Assembly: GCF_004364645.1 (NCBI RefSeq)
Contig: NZ_SOAW01000001.1
Coordinates: 1,798,001-1,862,000 of the forward strand
Reading direction: 5' to 3'
Length of the DNA: 64,000 bases
Origin: Naumannella halotolerans
Lineage (GTDB): Bacteria; Actinomycetota; Actinomycetes; Propionibacteriales; Propionibacteriaceae
Made by a program: the position numbers and the translations under genes. Shown here piece after piece: positions 33,860 to 42,689 of this stretch (position 1 is its first letter; each line of letters begins with the position of its first letter). The notes below the pieces were generated by a model. The model made no database searches and was not told the DNA's origin. It saw only the letters and a list, made by a program, of their open reading frames with translations.

Positions 33860-34908
33860 TGTCCTTCGACCTGCTGCCCGACGACGTCGCGCGCGCCGAC
33901 GTCCCGGTGATCGCTCACCAGGATGTGACCCTGCGAGAACCCGGACCCGGGGACACCGCGGTCATGGCCGAACTTGCCAAGTCACCGTGGACCTCGTGGT
34001 GGCGTACCGACACCACCCCACCGAATCAGGTGTTCTGGGTGGTCGAGCACGACTCCGAGGTGCTCGGCATCATCACCTGGGCCCCGACACCCGTGGTGGC
34101 CGACCTCCGCTTCACCGTCCACCCCGATGTCGAGGACCTCGCCCCGATGGTGCAGGCCGTCTCGATGGTCCTGGACCACGCGTTCGCCGAGGGGACGACC
34201 AAGTCGGTCCGCTGGACGGCCATGGCCGGCGACCTCGCGGGAACCAAGGTGGCCCACGCCGCGGGCATCCGGTTGCACCAGCAGTTGCCCGACCATCTGG
34301 CCGACGGCGACGGCAACCTGCACGATGCCTGGCTCGGCAGCATTCGCGCCGAGGAGGACCGGGAGCCGAAGACCGTGTGGCGGTGGACCGAACTGCGTAC
34401 CGAGCGTTTCCTGCTGCGCCCGCTCGCCGAATCCGACGATCCGCGGATCCGGGAGACCTTGGACGATCCGATCTCCCGTACCTTCCTGTTCGATCGACCG
34501 AAGCCGTTGACCGATGCCCATGCTGGCGCCGAGCGGATCACCAAATGGTGGAACGCGGCCCGCGGACTGAGCTGCACCTGGGCAGTGGCCGACGCCGGGA
34601 CCGACGACTACCTCGGCGACATCTCGCTGTTGAAGATCGACGCCACCACCGGTGCCGAGCTCGGCTTCTACACCCATCCGGGGGCCCGTGGTACGGGTGT
34701 CCTGGCCGAGACCGTACCGGTGATCGTCGCCCATGCGTTCGACGACCTGGACCTGCGGCGACTCACCCTGATGGCCGCCGAGAGCAACCTCGGTTCACAG
34801 AAGCTTGCCGAGAAGGCCGGGTTCCACCACTTCGGCACCCAGCCGTCGGCTGCCCTGTCCGGTGAGGTGATGGAGGACCTCATCGGGTACGAGCTGCTGC
34901 GGGACTGA
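33859..34908 (+). CDS. Double-domain GNAT N-acetyltransferase
   Basis: A 349-residue protein of two GNAT-like domains. The N-terminal half (about 22-165) is degenerate, with VEHDSEVLGIITW but no clear acetyl-CoA loop. The C-terminal half (about 175-349) resembles RimJ/RimL: ELRTERFLLRPLAESDD at the start and HPGARGTGVLAETV as the acetyl-CoA-binding loop, then MAAESNLGSQKLAEKAGF. It acetylates an unknown amine, possibly a protein N-terminus or small molecule. It is translationally coupled to a 13-codon leader and converges with a frameshifted MFS gene, overlapping its 3' end by 29 bases. Confidence 0.82.
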   Translation: MSFDLLPDDVARADVPVIAHQDVTLREPGPGDTAVMAELAKSPWTSWWRTDTTPPNQVFWVVEHDSEVLGIITWAPTPVVADLRFTVHPDVEDLAPMVQAVSMVLDHAFAEGTTKSVRWTAMAGDLAGTKVAHAAGIRLHQQLPDHLADGDGNLHDAWLGSIRAEEDREPKTVWRWTELRTERFLLRPLAESDDPRIRETLDDPISRTFLFDRPKPLTDAHAGAERITKWWNAARGLSCTWAVADAGTDDYLGDISLLKIDATTGAELGFYTHPGARGTGVLAETVPVIVAHAFDDLDLRRLTLMAAESNLGSQKLAEKAGFHHFGTQPSAALSGEVMEDLIGYELLRD

Positions 34909-36150
34909 TCCTGGCGGCGCCGATCGAGGCCACCACGAAACCGATCAGACAGACGACCAGCAGGCCCAGACTGATCCCCACCGCAACGGCCCAGCCCTGC
35001 TGGTAGACAGCGGGCTGCCCGAACGCCCCGCCGGCCACAGCCTCCCCGACCGGAGCGGGCAGGATCGCGGTGATTTTGGTCGTCACCACGCCGGCGAACA
35101 GTGCGACGAAGATCGCCTCGGCACCGATCCGGAACAGGTTCAACACACCCGCTGCGGCACCTGCTCGCTCCGGCGGTACGGCAGCCAGGGCTTCGGCGTC
35201 GACGAAACCGAGTGGTAGCCCGAACCCAGGCCCAGCAGGATCATCGGCACGACCAGGACAGCGAGCGGCAGTTCGGCGCGGAGCAGGAGCATGCCGGCGG
35301 CACCGAACAGCAGACAGAGCAGTGACAACACCACCACGGTGGTGGTCGAGATGGGCACGGCGGCCCGCAGGCGGTGCACGGCGGCGGGGGCGACCAGCAC
35401 CGGAATGGTCATGATCAACAACATCGACCCGGCGGTGCCGGGCTGTACCTCGTGAACGGCGTGCAGAGCACTCGGCAGATAGATCAGCAGGCAGACGAAG
35501 CCGATCGCGCCGGCGACGGGCACGATGGTCATCGCCAGGAACCGGTGCGAACGCAGGGCACCGAAGTCGAACAGCCGCGCCCGGGATGCGGCGGGTTGTC
35601 GGCTGCTCGACGGGATCCGGCCACTGGCCGCCAGCGCGAGCAGCAGGACCAGTGCATGGGCCACGAAGATCGCTCGCCACCCCGCGATCGTGAGCAGTAC
35701 GCCGGACAGGAACGGTCCGGCGGCCAGGCCGAGACCGTTGACGGTGCCGAAGAGAGCGAATGCCCGGCTGCGCGCCGCTCCACTGAACAGCGCATTGATG
35801 ATCGGTGCCGCGCCGGTGAGCACCGCGGCGGCCCCGATCCCGGCGATCACCCGCGCGAGGTCGAGCAGCAGCAGGTTGCCGGCCACGGCGGAGACCGCGG
35901 ACCCCAGGGCGGCCAACCCGACACCGATCCGGAACGACCGGGTGTGCCCGATCCGGTCCGAGGCGACTCCCCAGACCACGGTGCACAGGGCGAATGCCAG
36001 GTTGAAACCGTTGACCACACCGGGCAGTCCGACCGGATGGAAGCCGAGCTCGGCCCCGATCTGCGGCAGGGCGACCGCCGAACCGGCGATCGACAACGGG
36101 ATCACGAATTGGGCCGACAGCACCACTGCCAGCACACCGCGTTGCTGCAT
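34880..36150 (-). pseudogene. MFS transporter, frameshifted
   Basis: The N-terminal part reads from ATG 36150 (GGAGGAAC 4-11 bases upstream) through about ten helices: FVIPLSIAGSAVALPQIGAELG, WGVASDRIGHTRSFRIG (MFS loop), AAGPFLSGVLLTIAGWRAIF. At about 35225-35227 (a CCC run on the plus strand) the frame breaks; the true continuation GLPLGFVDAEALAAVPP and two or three more helices are in the next frame, ending at 34880. One missing base explains it. The product without the shift would be a drug-efflux-like transporter of about 420 residues. It may be a real mutation or a sequencing error. Confidence 0.8.
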
Positions 36151-36182
36151 GGACGTTCCTCCAGACGAACGATCAAACTCGT

Positions 36183-36237
36183 AGGTTCCATTTTGGTCGA
36201 ACCTAAGACACGATGAGGTACGATGCAACTCGAACCT
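36183..36237. promoter_or_regulatory. ArsR-type operator cluster between the MFS gene and the regulator
   Basis: TCGAACCT occurs at 36197-36204 and 36230-36237, 33 bases (three helical turns) apart, and an inverted copy TAGGTTC (36182-36188) pairs with GAACCTA (36199-36205). These sites lie in the 100-base divergent gap and are likely bound by the ArsR protein. Confidence 0.6.
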
Positions 36238-36251
36238 TCACGAGGAGCCGG

Positions 36252-36563
36252 ATGTCGATCGAACCCACCACGGATGAGCTCGAACTGGGTCCCGTACTGA
36301 CCGCACTCGCCGATCCTCACCGGCGACGGGTGATCCAGGACCTGATCGAGGACTCGACCGGTGCCGAACGCACCTGCACCAGCTTCGGCCTCCCGGTCTC
36401 GAAGTCCACCCGGAGTCACCACTTCAAGGTGCTGCGGGAGGCCGGGCTGGTCCACCAGGTCGATCGCGGGAACATGAGCGGCGTGACCTTGCGCCGGGAG
36501 GAGATAGAGTCCCGCTTTCCGGGCCTGCTGGAACTGCTGCGGAGCGAGCCGGTTGAGCCCTGA
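36252..36563 (+). CDS. ArsR-type transcriptional regulator
   Basis: A 103-residue winged-helix protein: GPVLTALADPHRRRVIQDLIED, then KSTRSHHFKVLREAGLVHQVDRGNMSGVTLRREEIESRFPGLL (in parts). The SHHFKVLREAGL recognition helix is typical of ArsR regulators. No metal-binding cysteine pair is present; the few Cys residues are near RTCTSFGL. ATG 36252 has GAGGAG 4-9 bases upstream. It probably controls the divergent MFS gene and the overlapping EamA transporter, both efflux-type proteins. Confidence 0.88.
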   Translation: MSIEPTTDELELGPVLTALADPHRRRVIQDLIEDSTGAERTCTSFGLPVSKSTRSHHFKVLREAGLVHQVDRGNMSGVTLRREEIESRFPGLLELLRSEPVEP

Positions 36564-37452
36564 GACCGACGACCGGCGCCGATTGGCAGGTGGACTGGCT
36601 GCCTCCCTCGGCGCCTCGGTCAGCAACCAGACCGGGGCCGCGGTCGGCGCCCTGGCCTTCGCGATGATCGGTCCCACCGGGGTGGTCGCGGTACGCCAGG
36701 TGGTGACTGCCACCGCCTTGGCCGTGATCGCCCGCCCGCGGATCCGGTCACTGAGTCTTCATCAACTGGCACCGGCCCTGGCGCTGGCCGCGGTCTTCAG
36801 CGTGATGAACATCAGCCTCTATGCCGCGATCGACCGGATCGGCCTCGGCCTGGCCGTCACCATCGAATTCCTCGGCCCGCTCGCGGTCGCGGTCGCCGCC
36901 TCCCGCAAGCCTCTCGACCTGTTGTGCATCCTGGGCGCCGGGATCGGCGTCTGGGTGCTGGTCGATCCCTCCCCGACCAGTGACCTGCTGGGCATCGGAC
37001 TGGCCCTGCTCGCAGCGACCGCCTGGGCGGTCTACATCCTGGTGAACCGCTCACTGGGCGCCCGACTGCCGGGAATCGAGGGTACGGCCGTCGCCAGCAT
37101 CCTCAGTGCCGGTGTCTGGGCGCCGATCGGGCTGCTCTGGTTCCTCCTGCATCCACCGAGTGCGGTTGCCATCGCACTGGCCGCGGTCTGCGGCCTGCTC
37201 GCTTCCGCACTGCCGTACTCACTGGACGTGATCGCGCTGCGTCGGATCCCCGCGGGACTGTTCGGCACCATCACCAGTGTGAACCCGGTGCTGGCCGCCC
37301 TGGCCGGACTGCTGATCCTGGGCCAGACCCTGTCCGGCAGGGAATGGCTCGGGATCGCGATCGTGGTGGTCTGCAACATCGTCGTCACCGCCCGGCAGTT
37401 CCGGCAACGACGACCCGGCCCGGCTCCGGCCGATCTGGATCCCCCGGCCTGA
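36553..37452 (+). CDS. EamA (drug/metabolite transporter) family exporter
   Basis: A 299-residue protein with ten helices in two EamA repeats (about 12-135 and 145-285). Visible family motifs are NISLYAAIDRIGLGLAVTIEFLGPLAVA and PYSLDVIALRRIPAGLFGTITSVNPVLAALAGLLILGQTLSGREWLG (seen in parts). This is the RhtA-like group, which exports threonine and homoserine in E. coli; the substrate here is unknown. The TTG start lies 11 bases inside the ArsR gene, so the two are coupled. Confidence 0.88.
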   Translation: MSPETDDRRRLAGGLAASLGASVSNQTGAAVGALAFAMIGPTGVVAVRQVVTATALAVIARPRIRSLSLHQLAPALALAAVFSVMNISLYAAIDRIGLGLAVTIEFLGPLAVAVAASRKPLDLLCILGAGIGVWVLVDPSPTSDLLGIGLALLAATAWAVYILVNRSLGARLPGIEGTAVASILSAGVWAPIGLLWFLLHPPSAVAIALAAVCGLLASALPYSLDVIALRRIPAGLFGTITSVNPVLAALAGLLILGQTLSGREWLGIAIVVVCNIVVTARQFRQRRPGPAPADLDPPA

Positions 37453-37477
37453 TCGCCGCGCTGACGGTGCCACGTAC

Positions 37478-37483
37478 TAGCGT
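37478..37483 (+). promoter_or_regulatory. -10 box of the aldo/keto reductase gene
   Basis: TAGCGT lies 7 bases before the ATG at 37491. The gap also holds CGGAG, so a short-leader start with a ribosome site cannot be excluded. Confidence 0.5.
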
Positions 37484-37490
37484 CGGAGCC

Positions 37491-38390
37491 ATGCGTACTC
37501 GACAACTCGGCCCGTTCACCGTCTCCGCCATCGGTCTCGGTGGCATGCCCTTGTCCATGAACTCCTCCGGCCTGCCACCCACCGACCGGGCGATCGCCAC
37601 CGTCCATGCCGCCCTGGACGCCGGCGTCACCTTCATCGACACCGCCGACATCTATGCCCCGAGCTGGGATGCGATGGGCCACAACGAACGGCTGATCGCC
37701 GAGGCGCTGAATGCGTGGTCGGGCGACAAGTCGACCATCGTGGTGGCCACCAAGGGTGGTATCACGCGCGGCGAGGGTGAAACCTGGGGTCGCGACGGTA
37801 CGGAGGCGTACCTGCGGGCTGCCCTGGAGAAGTCGCTGGACGCACTGCAGCGCGACACGATCGACCTGTACCAGTGGCATCGCCCCGACCGCAGCCTTGT
37901 CTATGCCCAGGTGATCGAGACCTTCGCGAAGTTCAAGGCCGAGGGGCTGATCTCGGCGATCGGCATCTCGAACGCCAATGTGGAGGAGATCGCGGTGGCC
38001 CTGGACGCCCTCGGCGACGGCGGCCTGGCGAGTGTGCAGAACCGCTTCTCGCCGCAGTTCCGCTCCTCTGCCGATGAGCTCGAACTGTGCACCCAGGAGG
38101 GGATCGCCTTCCTGCCCTGGAGCCCGCTGGGCGGCATCGGCAACGATGCGGAGAAACTGAATGCCGACTACCCCGGAATCGCAGCAGTGGCCCGGGCACA
38201 TGCGGTCAGCCCGCAGCAGGTGACGCTGGCCTGGGAACTGGCACTGGCGCCGAATGTGATCCCGATCCCCGGTGCCAGTCGTCCGCAGTCGATCACCGAT
38301 TCGGTGAAGGCCGCCGAGCTGGACCTGAGTGATGCCGAAGTGCAGCAGATCAGTGATTCCTGGGGCCCACAGATCCCCTACGCCGACTGA
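37491..38390 (+). CDS. Aldo/keto reductase
   Basis: A 299-residue TIM-barrel NADPH-dependent oxidoreductase. Family features: GLGGMPLS, FIDTADIYAPSWDAMGHNERLIAEAL (catalytic Asp and Tyr), ATKGG, IDLYQWHRPD (catalytic His region) and the C-terminal IPIPGASRPQSITDSVKAAEL, which binds NADPH. The substrate is an unknown aldehyde or ketone. The start is fixed by the conserved MRTRQLGPFTVSAIGLG and a TAGCGT box 7 bases upstream. Confidence 0.93.
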   Translation: MRTRQLGPFTVSAIGLGGMPLSMNSSGLPPTDRAIATVHAALDAGVTFIDTADIYAPSWDAMGHNERLIAEALNAWSGDKSTIVVATKGGITRGEGETWGRDGTEAYLRAALEKSLDALQRDTIDLYQWHRPDRSLVYAQVIETFAKFKAEGLISAIGISNANVEEIAVALDALGDGGLASVQNRFSPQFRSSADELELCTQEGIAFLPWSPLGGIGNDAEKLNADYPGIAAVARAHAVSPQQVTLAWELALAPNVIPIPGASRPQSITDSVKAAELDLSDAEVQQISDSWGPQIPYAD

Positions 38391-38433
38391 CCACAGCTCG
38401 ATCCGGCGAGGAACACGCGGACCACCCTGTGCG

Positions 38434-38464
38434 GCCTCGACGCCGGCCACCGCGGCGTCGAGGC
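38434..38464. terminator. Perfect hairpin between convergent genes
   Basis: GCCTCGACGCCG (38434-38445) pairs perfectly with CGGCGTCGAGGC (38453-38464), with a 7-base loop. It lies between the aldo/keto reductase and esterase 3' ends and can serve both. Confidence 0.75.
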
Positions 38465-38499
38465 TGTGCTCGGGAGCCGGATCGCATCGTCGTACCCCA

Positions 38500-39983
38500 T
38501 CAGCGATAGTAGGGGAACTGCTCCCACGCCTCGCGGCGATCGGCCCGAGGATCTGCTTCGACGTGCGGGCGCGGGGTGACGATGAGGGTGCTCCGATCCG
38601 GCGCTACGTACTGGTCCCATTGCTGGCTGTGGCGGGTGACCATCTGCATCCACGTGGCTTGCATGGTGGCGGTGACGCGAGCGAGGTCCTTGCGTCCGCC
38701 GAGGAGGTGGGCCTTGCGTCCGAGCTCACTGTTCGCCGGGCCGAAGACGGCCATCAGATCCATGCCGTGGGTCGCCCCCAGGCGCAGGGCGCGCAGCAAC
38801 GGCGTGGCGTAGTCGTAGCGGTACATCCACACCGGGGCGATGCGCGCCTGACCTTCGGCGGCACGGACGCTGGGAGCCCAGAAGAGGAAGTCACCACTGA
38901 GCGCGATGGCAGCACGGGATCTGGGTAGACCGGGATAGGCGGCACGCAGCCGGGAGGCTGCCGCCGGGCCCGCGTGCGTGAGCAGGGTCTCCACCTGCTG
39001 CGCGGGCGAGACCTTCGCTCCCCGCGCGAAGAGCGTGCCTTCGTTGTCGGTGGTGCCGATCAGCAACGGCACCGGATGCGCACGCCCCTCGGCGAGCACG
39101 TCCAGAGGGTGTTCGGGCAGCAGCTCGCCGTCGACGACCGATGCGTAGCTGAGGATGCCGGGGAACTCGTCCTGCTCGGACGCGAGCCCCGTGTCGGCGG
39201 CGGCGAGCAGGCGCGGCGAGTCGGCCTCCGCGAGCGCCTCGGCGGGGGTGCGATCGGAGGCACCGAGGGCCTCGACGACGCGCCGGGCGCGGTCGTCACC
39301 GCGGGCGCGGTCGACGACGGAGGCGACGGGTGAGGACTGTGCGATCGCTGCGTGGAAGAGCCCGGCCGCGCGCGGCACGGTCATCAGGGTGCTGACGCCA
39401 AGGGCGCCGGCGGACTGTCCGGCCAAGGTGACGTTGCCCGGGTCGCCACCGAAGGCGGTGATGTTGCGGTTGACCCACTCGAGGATCGCGAGCTGGTCGC
39501 GCAGTCCGAGGTTGCCGTCGATGGGGTGTTCCGGGCTGGAGTACCTGCTGAAGTCGACGAAGCCGAAGGGGCCGACGCGGTAGTTGCCGGTGACGTAGAC
39601 CATGTCGTCGGCCTCCAGGAACGGAAGACCCTCGAACATCGGGTACGAACTCGTACCGCCGATGTTGGCACCGCCGTAGAGGAACACCAGCACGGGCCTC
39701 GGGCCGGGCGCCGTCGTGTGGCGGCGACTGACGTTGATCGTCAGCGCGTCCTCGCTGATGTGCCCCTCGCTGGCACCGAGCCCGACCCGCTGGATGGGGG
39801 CTCACCGAACTGGCTGGCATCGCGCACTCCCTCCCACGCGTGGACCGGTTGCGGCGCGCGGAATCGGAGCGGCCCGAGCGCAGGCGCGGCGAACGGAATG
39901 CCGCGCCACGTGTCAACGGGACCACGCCGGACGCCCCGCACGGACCCCCCGTCGACCGTGACGGTCAGGGCATGGTCGGGCAC
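38500..39983 (-). pseudogene. Type B carboxylesterase, frameshifted
   Basis: The N-terminal part starts at GTG 39983 ([42 protein letters not shown]) and breaks at a run of five G at 39796-39800 on the plus strand. The continuation [22 protein letters not shown] and the body follow in the next frame: VFLYGGANIGG (oxyanion region), AFGGDPGNVTLAGQSAGALGV with the catalytic Ser, and ATHGMDLMAVFG with the catalytic His region. One extra base would restore a protein of about 493 residues. Codons are richer in GCG than those of neighbours, and the gene lies beside tRNA-Lys, so transfer is plausible. Confidence 0.82.
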
Positions 39984-40110
39984 GTCTCCTCCTGGGGGAT
40001 GCGGGCGAGCGTCTTGCCGATGTTCGTGTCGCGCATCAGGTCGAGGATGAAGACGTCGACCAGCGCCGCGAGGACCGCGAGCAGCAGACCACCGATGATC
40101 AGATGATCAT
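39965..40110 (-). pseudogene. Small membrane protein gene, probably frameshifted, upstream of the esterase
   Basis: GGAGGG (minus strand, plus positions 40117-40122) lies 6 bases before an ATG at 40110, but that frame stops after three codons (MII). Two bases later another frame reads [20 protein letters not shown], then [16 protein letters not shown], and ends at 39965 with its last 19 bases overlapping the esterase start. A single missing base near 40100 would join them into a roughly 46-residue one-helix protein. The overlap with the esterase suggests they once were an operon. Function unknown. Confidence 0.5.
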
Positions 40111-40354
40111 TCGGGTCCCTCCGTGAGCGAGCACCAATTCTGTAATGACCAGTTCAGTATGCCGGCGACCCGACCGACAGAAGTGAAGCCATGACACCGG
40201 CACCCGACGTCGGGCTGCGCGTCGAGGAACGCGACCGTTCGAGACGCTGCGCGCCGCGACCAACACCGACACCCTCACCTGGGCCGCAGACGCGAACAAG
40301 GCCCGAACCCCGGGCCCTTGCTTCCTGGGCCACGGTTCGAGCCTTGTACTTGGG
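40111..40354. other. Gap between the esterase islet and tRNA-Lys
   Basis: No convincing gene is seen. Apart from the ribosome site of the small membrane gene, no repeat of the tRNA 3' end was found that would mark an attachment site. Confidence 0.5.
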
Positions 40355-40427
<73 letters not shown>

Positions 40428-40483
40428 GCGATGAGAAAATATACCCGCAGTGGGCCCGGTTGTGAAATCGAGGTCCCCTGGGA

Positions 40484-41095
40484 TCAACGGACCACCTCGG
40501 AACCGGACAGGTCGCCGGTCAGGTATCTCTGCACCGAAGGCCCGACCAAGGACACCAGCTCATCGATGCCCTGGTCGGCGAGCGGGCTGATCCGTACCAC
40601 GTACCTGGCCATCGCCAGTCCGATCAGCTGCGATCCGGCCAGCTGCACTCGCAGTCGGACCCGGTCGCCATCGAGACGGTCGACCACCGGGTCGAACAAC
40701 CGCTGAGTGACGATCTCGCGGAGCACGGCCGCCGCCTGCTCGTTCGTCGCTGCCGAGCGCAGCATCGCCAGCGCCACCGGTGCGGATCGCGGGGATTCCC
40801 ACACCCCCAGGTAGATCTCGACCAGCCGCTCCCCCAGGCCGTCCACCGGGCACGAGTCCAGACCCAACTCACCCCGGCCGGTCAATGCCAAGCCCATCAC
40901 CGCACCGAACAAACCGTCCTTGGAGCCGAAGTAGTGCAGGACCAGCGACGGGTCGACGCCGGAACGGCGTGCCACCTCCCGTACCGACGACCGGTCGTAA
41001 CCGCGTTCGGCAAACAGCTCCAGCGCAGCCTGCAGGACACCGGCGCGGGTGTCGGGCTCCCCGGGACGACGCCCCCGCAGCTTCGGTTCGGTCAT
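40484..41095 (-). CDS. TetR family transcriptional regulator
   Basis: A 203-residue regulator. The HTH is RAGVLQAALELFAERGYDRSSVREVARRSGVDPSLVLHYFGSKDGLF (about 16-62, in parts), followed by a ligand domain typical of the TetR_C_11-like group (YLGVWESPRSAPVALAMLRSAATNEQAA). ATG 41095 was chosen over ATG 41113 because TACGCT lies 6 bases before it and the palindromic operator overlaps the longer start. It is divergent from the flavin hydroxylase, its likely target. Confidence 0.9.
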   Translation of the reverse strand: MTEPKLRGRRPGEPDTRAGVLQAALELFAERGYDRSSVREVARRSGVDPSLVLHYFGSKDGLFGAVMGLALTGRGELGLDSCPVDGLGERLVEIYLGVWESPRSAPVALAMLRSAATNEQAAAVLREIVTQRLFDPVVDRLDGDRVRLRVQLAGSQLIGLAMARYVVRISPLADQGIDELVSLVGPSVQRYLTGDLSGSEVVR

Positions 41096-41101
41096 CCCCC
41101 G

Positions 41102-41148
41102 AGCGTAATTCATCAGCCATTGAATTCGACGCGTGTTGGATTTACGCT
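41102..41148. promoter_or_regulatory. Divergent tetR/hydroxylase promoters and operator
   Basis: Both genes have TACGCT 6 bases before their starts (minus strand at 41102-41107, plus strand at 41143-41148). Between them AATTCA (41107-41112) and TGAATT (41121-41126) form a 20-base palindrome with an 8-base centre, overlapping the tetR promoter. It is the probable TetR site. Confidence 0.6.
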
Positions 41149-41154
41149 GAGCGG

Positions 41155-42645
41155 GTGCACACCGAGGTGATCATCTGCGGAGCCGGCCCGACCGGCTTGA
41201 TGCTGGCCAACTGGCTCCAGCGGCTCGGTGTCGCCCACCGGATCCTCGACCCCAAACCGGGTCCGACCAAGCAGTCCCGGGCGTTGGCCGTCCAGGCGCG
41301 TTCGCTGGAAATCTACGACCAGCTCGGGATGATCGATCAGGTACGCGATCGGCTGGTTCCCGCTCGGGTGGTGCAACCCGGATGGCGGGACCGTCCGACC
41401 CGTGGTTCGATACCGCTCGCACGTCTCGGTGCCGAGCTGTCCCCCTACGGCGGAATGCATGTGCTGGAACAGTCGGAGAACGAACGCCTGCTGCTCGAGC
41501 AGCTACGTGCGAGCGGCGGCAAGGTCGACTACGGCCAGGAGGTGATCGACCAACGCGAGCGGCCCGGCGGTGTGCACGTCGGCGTCCGGACCGGCGACCG
41601 TACCGAGACTCTCACCGGTCGATGGCTGGTGGGCGCCGACGGCAGTTCCTCCCCGACTCGCGAACGCGCCGGGATCGCCTTTCCCGGAAGCACCCACGAG
41701 CAACACTTCTGGGTGGCCGATGCCTTCGAGGTACGCGGCCTGCGGGAGAACGCGGTGAACCTGCGCCTGTCCGAGGAACACCCGTTGATCGGTTTCCCGA
41801 TGACCGGCAGCAGACACCACCGACTGGTCGGGGTCCTGCCGCGGCAGACCGAACCGACCGAGGAAGCGGCCCGGGCGGATCTGGCCCAGCGGTTCGGTGT
41901 GCGATGGGGACGCTCGGAGTGGTTCTCCCCCTACCGGGTGCACAGCCGGGTCGCCGAACACTTCCGGCGCGGCGCAGTACTCCTGGCCGGTGACGCCGCC
42001 CATGTGCATTCCCCGGTCGGCGGACAGGGTATGAACACCGGTCTGCAGGACGCGCACAACCTGGCCTTCACACTGGCGGCGGTGATCGGCGGCGCACCGG
42101 ACAGTCTGCTCGATCTGTACGAAACGGAACGTCGCCCCGTGGCCAGGCGGTTGGTGTCGACCGTCGACCGCATCTACGCCTTCGCCGTCGACCCATCGGC
42201 ACTCGCCCGAACCACTCGCCGGCTGCTCGTACCCGTGGCCGCGCCGGTGGTGGCAACCATGCTGCCACGGTTGCCGTTGAGTCGTCGGTTGATCGGCTAC
42301 GTGCAACAGACCCGGATCCGTTACCCAATGCCTTCACCGGACCGAGGACGACGAAGCGACCCGGTGGTGGGTCGGCGGCTGCCCTGGACCGGGGACAACC
42401 ACCAGGTGCTGCGCAGCGCGGACTGGCAGGTGCACAGCTATGGAGCAGCGTTGCCCGCGGTTGCCGAACTGCCACCCCAGATCAGGCGGGTGCACCGGTT
42501 CGAGCCGCGACGAGACCTCGGCCTCGATGCCGAACGCTGGTTCCTGATTCGTCCCGACGGATTCGTCGCCGCCGCCGCGCGACCGGCCGAAGCAAGAACG
42601 ATCTTCGTCGACGTTCTGCGCGCGCAGGCGGCGCCGGCCGATTGA
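41155..42645 (+). CDS. FAD-dependent aromatic hydroxylase (PHBH fold)
   Basis: A 496-residue flavoprotein monooxygenase. The FAD dinucleotide motif GAGPTGLMLANWLQRLG is at residues 9-25, the DG motif GRWLVGADGSSSPTRE near 165, and the second FAD motif LLAGDAAHVHSPVGGQGMNTGLQDAHNL near 280 (in parts). The C-terminal thioredoxin-like part ends FLIRPDGFVAAAAR, as in polyketide and phenol hydroxylases. It hydroxylates an aromatic or polyketide substrate using NAD(P)H and O2; the substrate is unknown. Divergence from TetR suggests induction by that substrate. GTG 41155 has TACGCT 6 bases upstream. Confidence 0.9.
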   Translation: MHTEVIICGAGPTGLMLANWLQRLGVAHRILDPKPGPTKQSRALAVQARSLEIYDQLGMIDQVRDRLVPARVVQPGWRDRPTRGSIPLARLGAELSPYGGMHVLEQSENERLLLEQLRASGGKVDYGQEVIDQRERPGGVHVGVRTGDRTETLTGRWLVGADGSSSPTRERAGIAFPGSTHEQHFWVADAFEVRGLRENAVNLRLSEEHPLIGFPMTGSRHHRLVGVLPRQTEPTEEAARADLAQRFGVRWGRSEWFSPYRVHSRVAEHFRRGAVLLAGDAAHVHSPVGGQGMNTGLQDAHNLAFTLAAVIGGAPDSLLDLYETERRPVARRLVSTVDRIYAFAVDPSALARTTRRLLVPVAAPVVATMLPRLPLSRRLIGYVQQTRIRYPMPSPDRGRRSDPVVGRRLPWTGDNHQVLRSADWQVHSYGAALPAVAELPPQIRRVHRFEPRRDLGLDAERWFLIRPDGFVAAAARPAEARTIFVDVLRAQAAPAD

Positions 42646-42689
42646 TCATGGAAGTCGCTGGTCAGGGAACCTGCGCAGCTCCTGGATGA

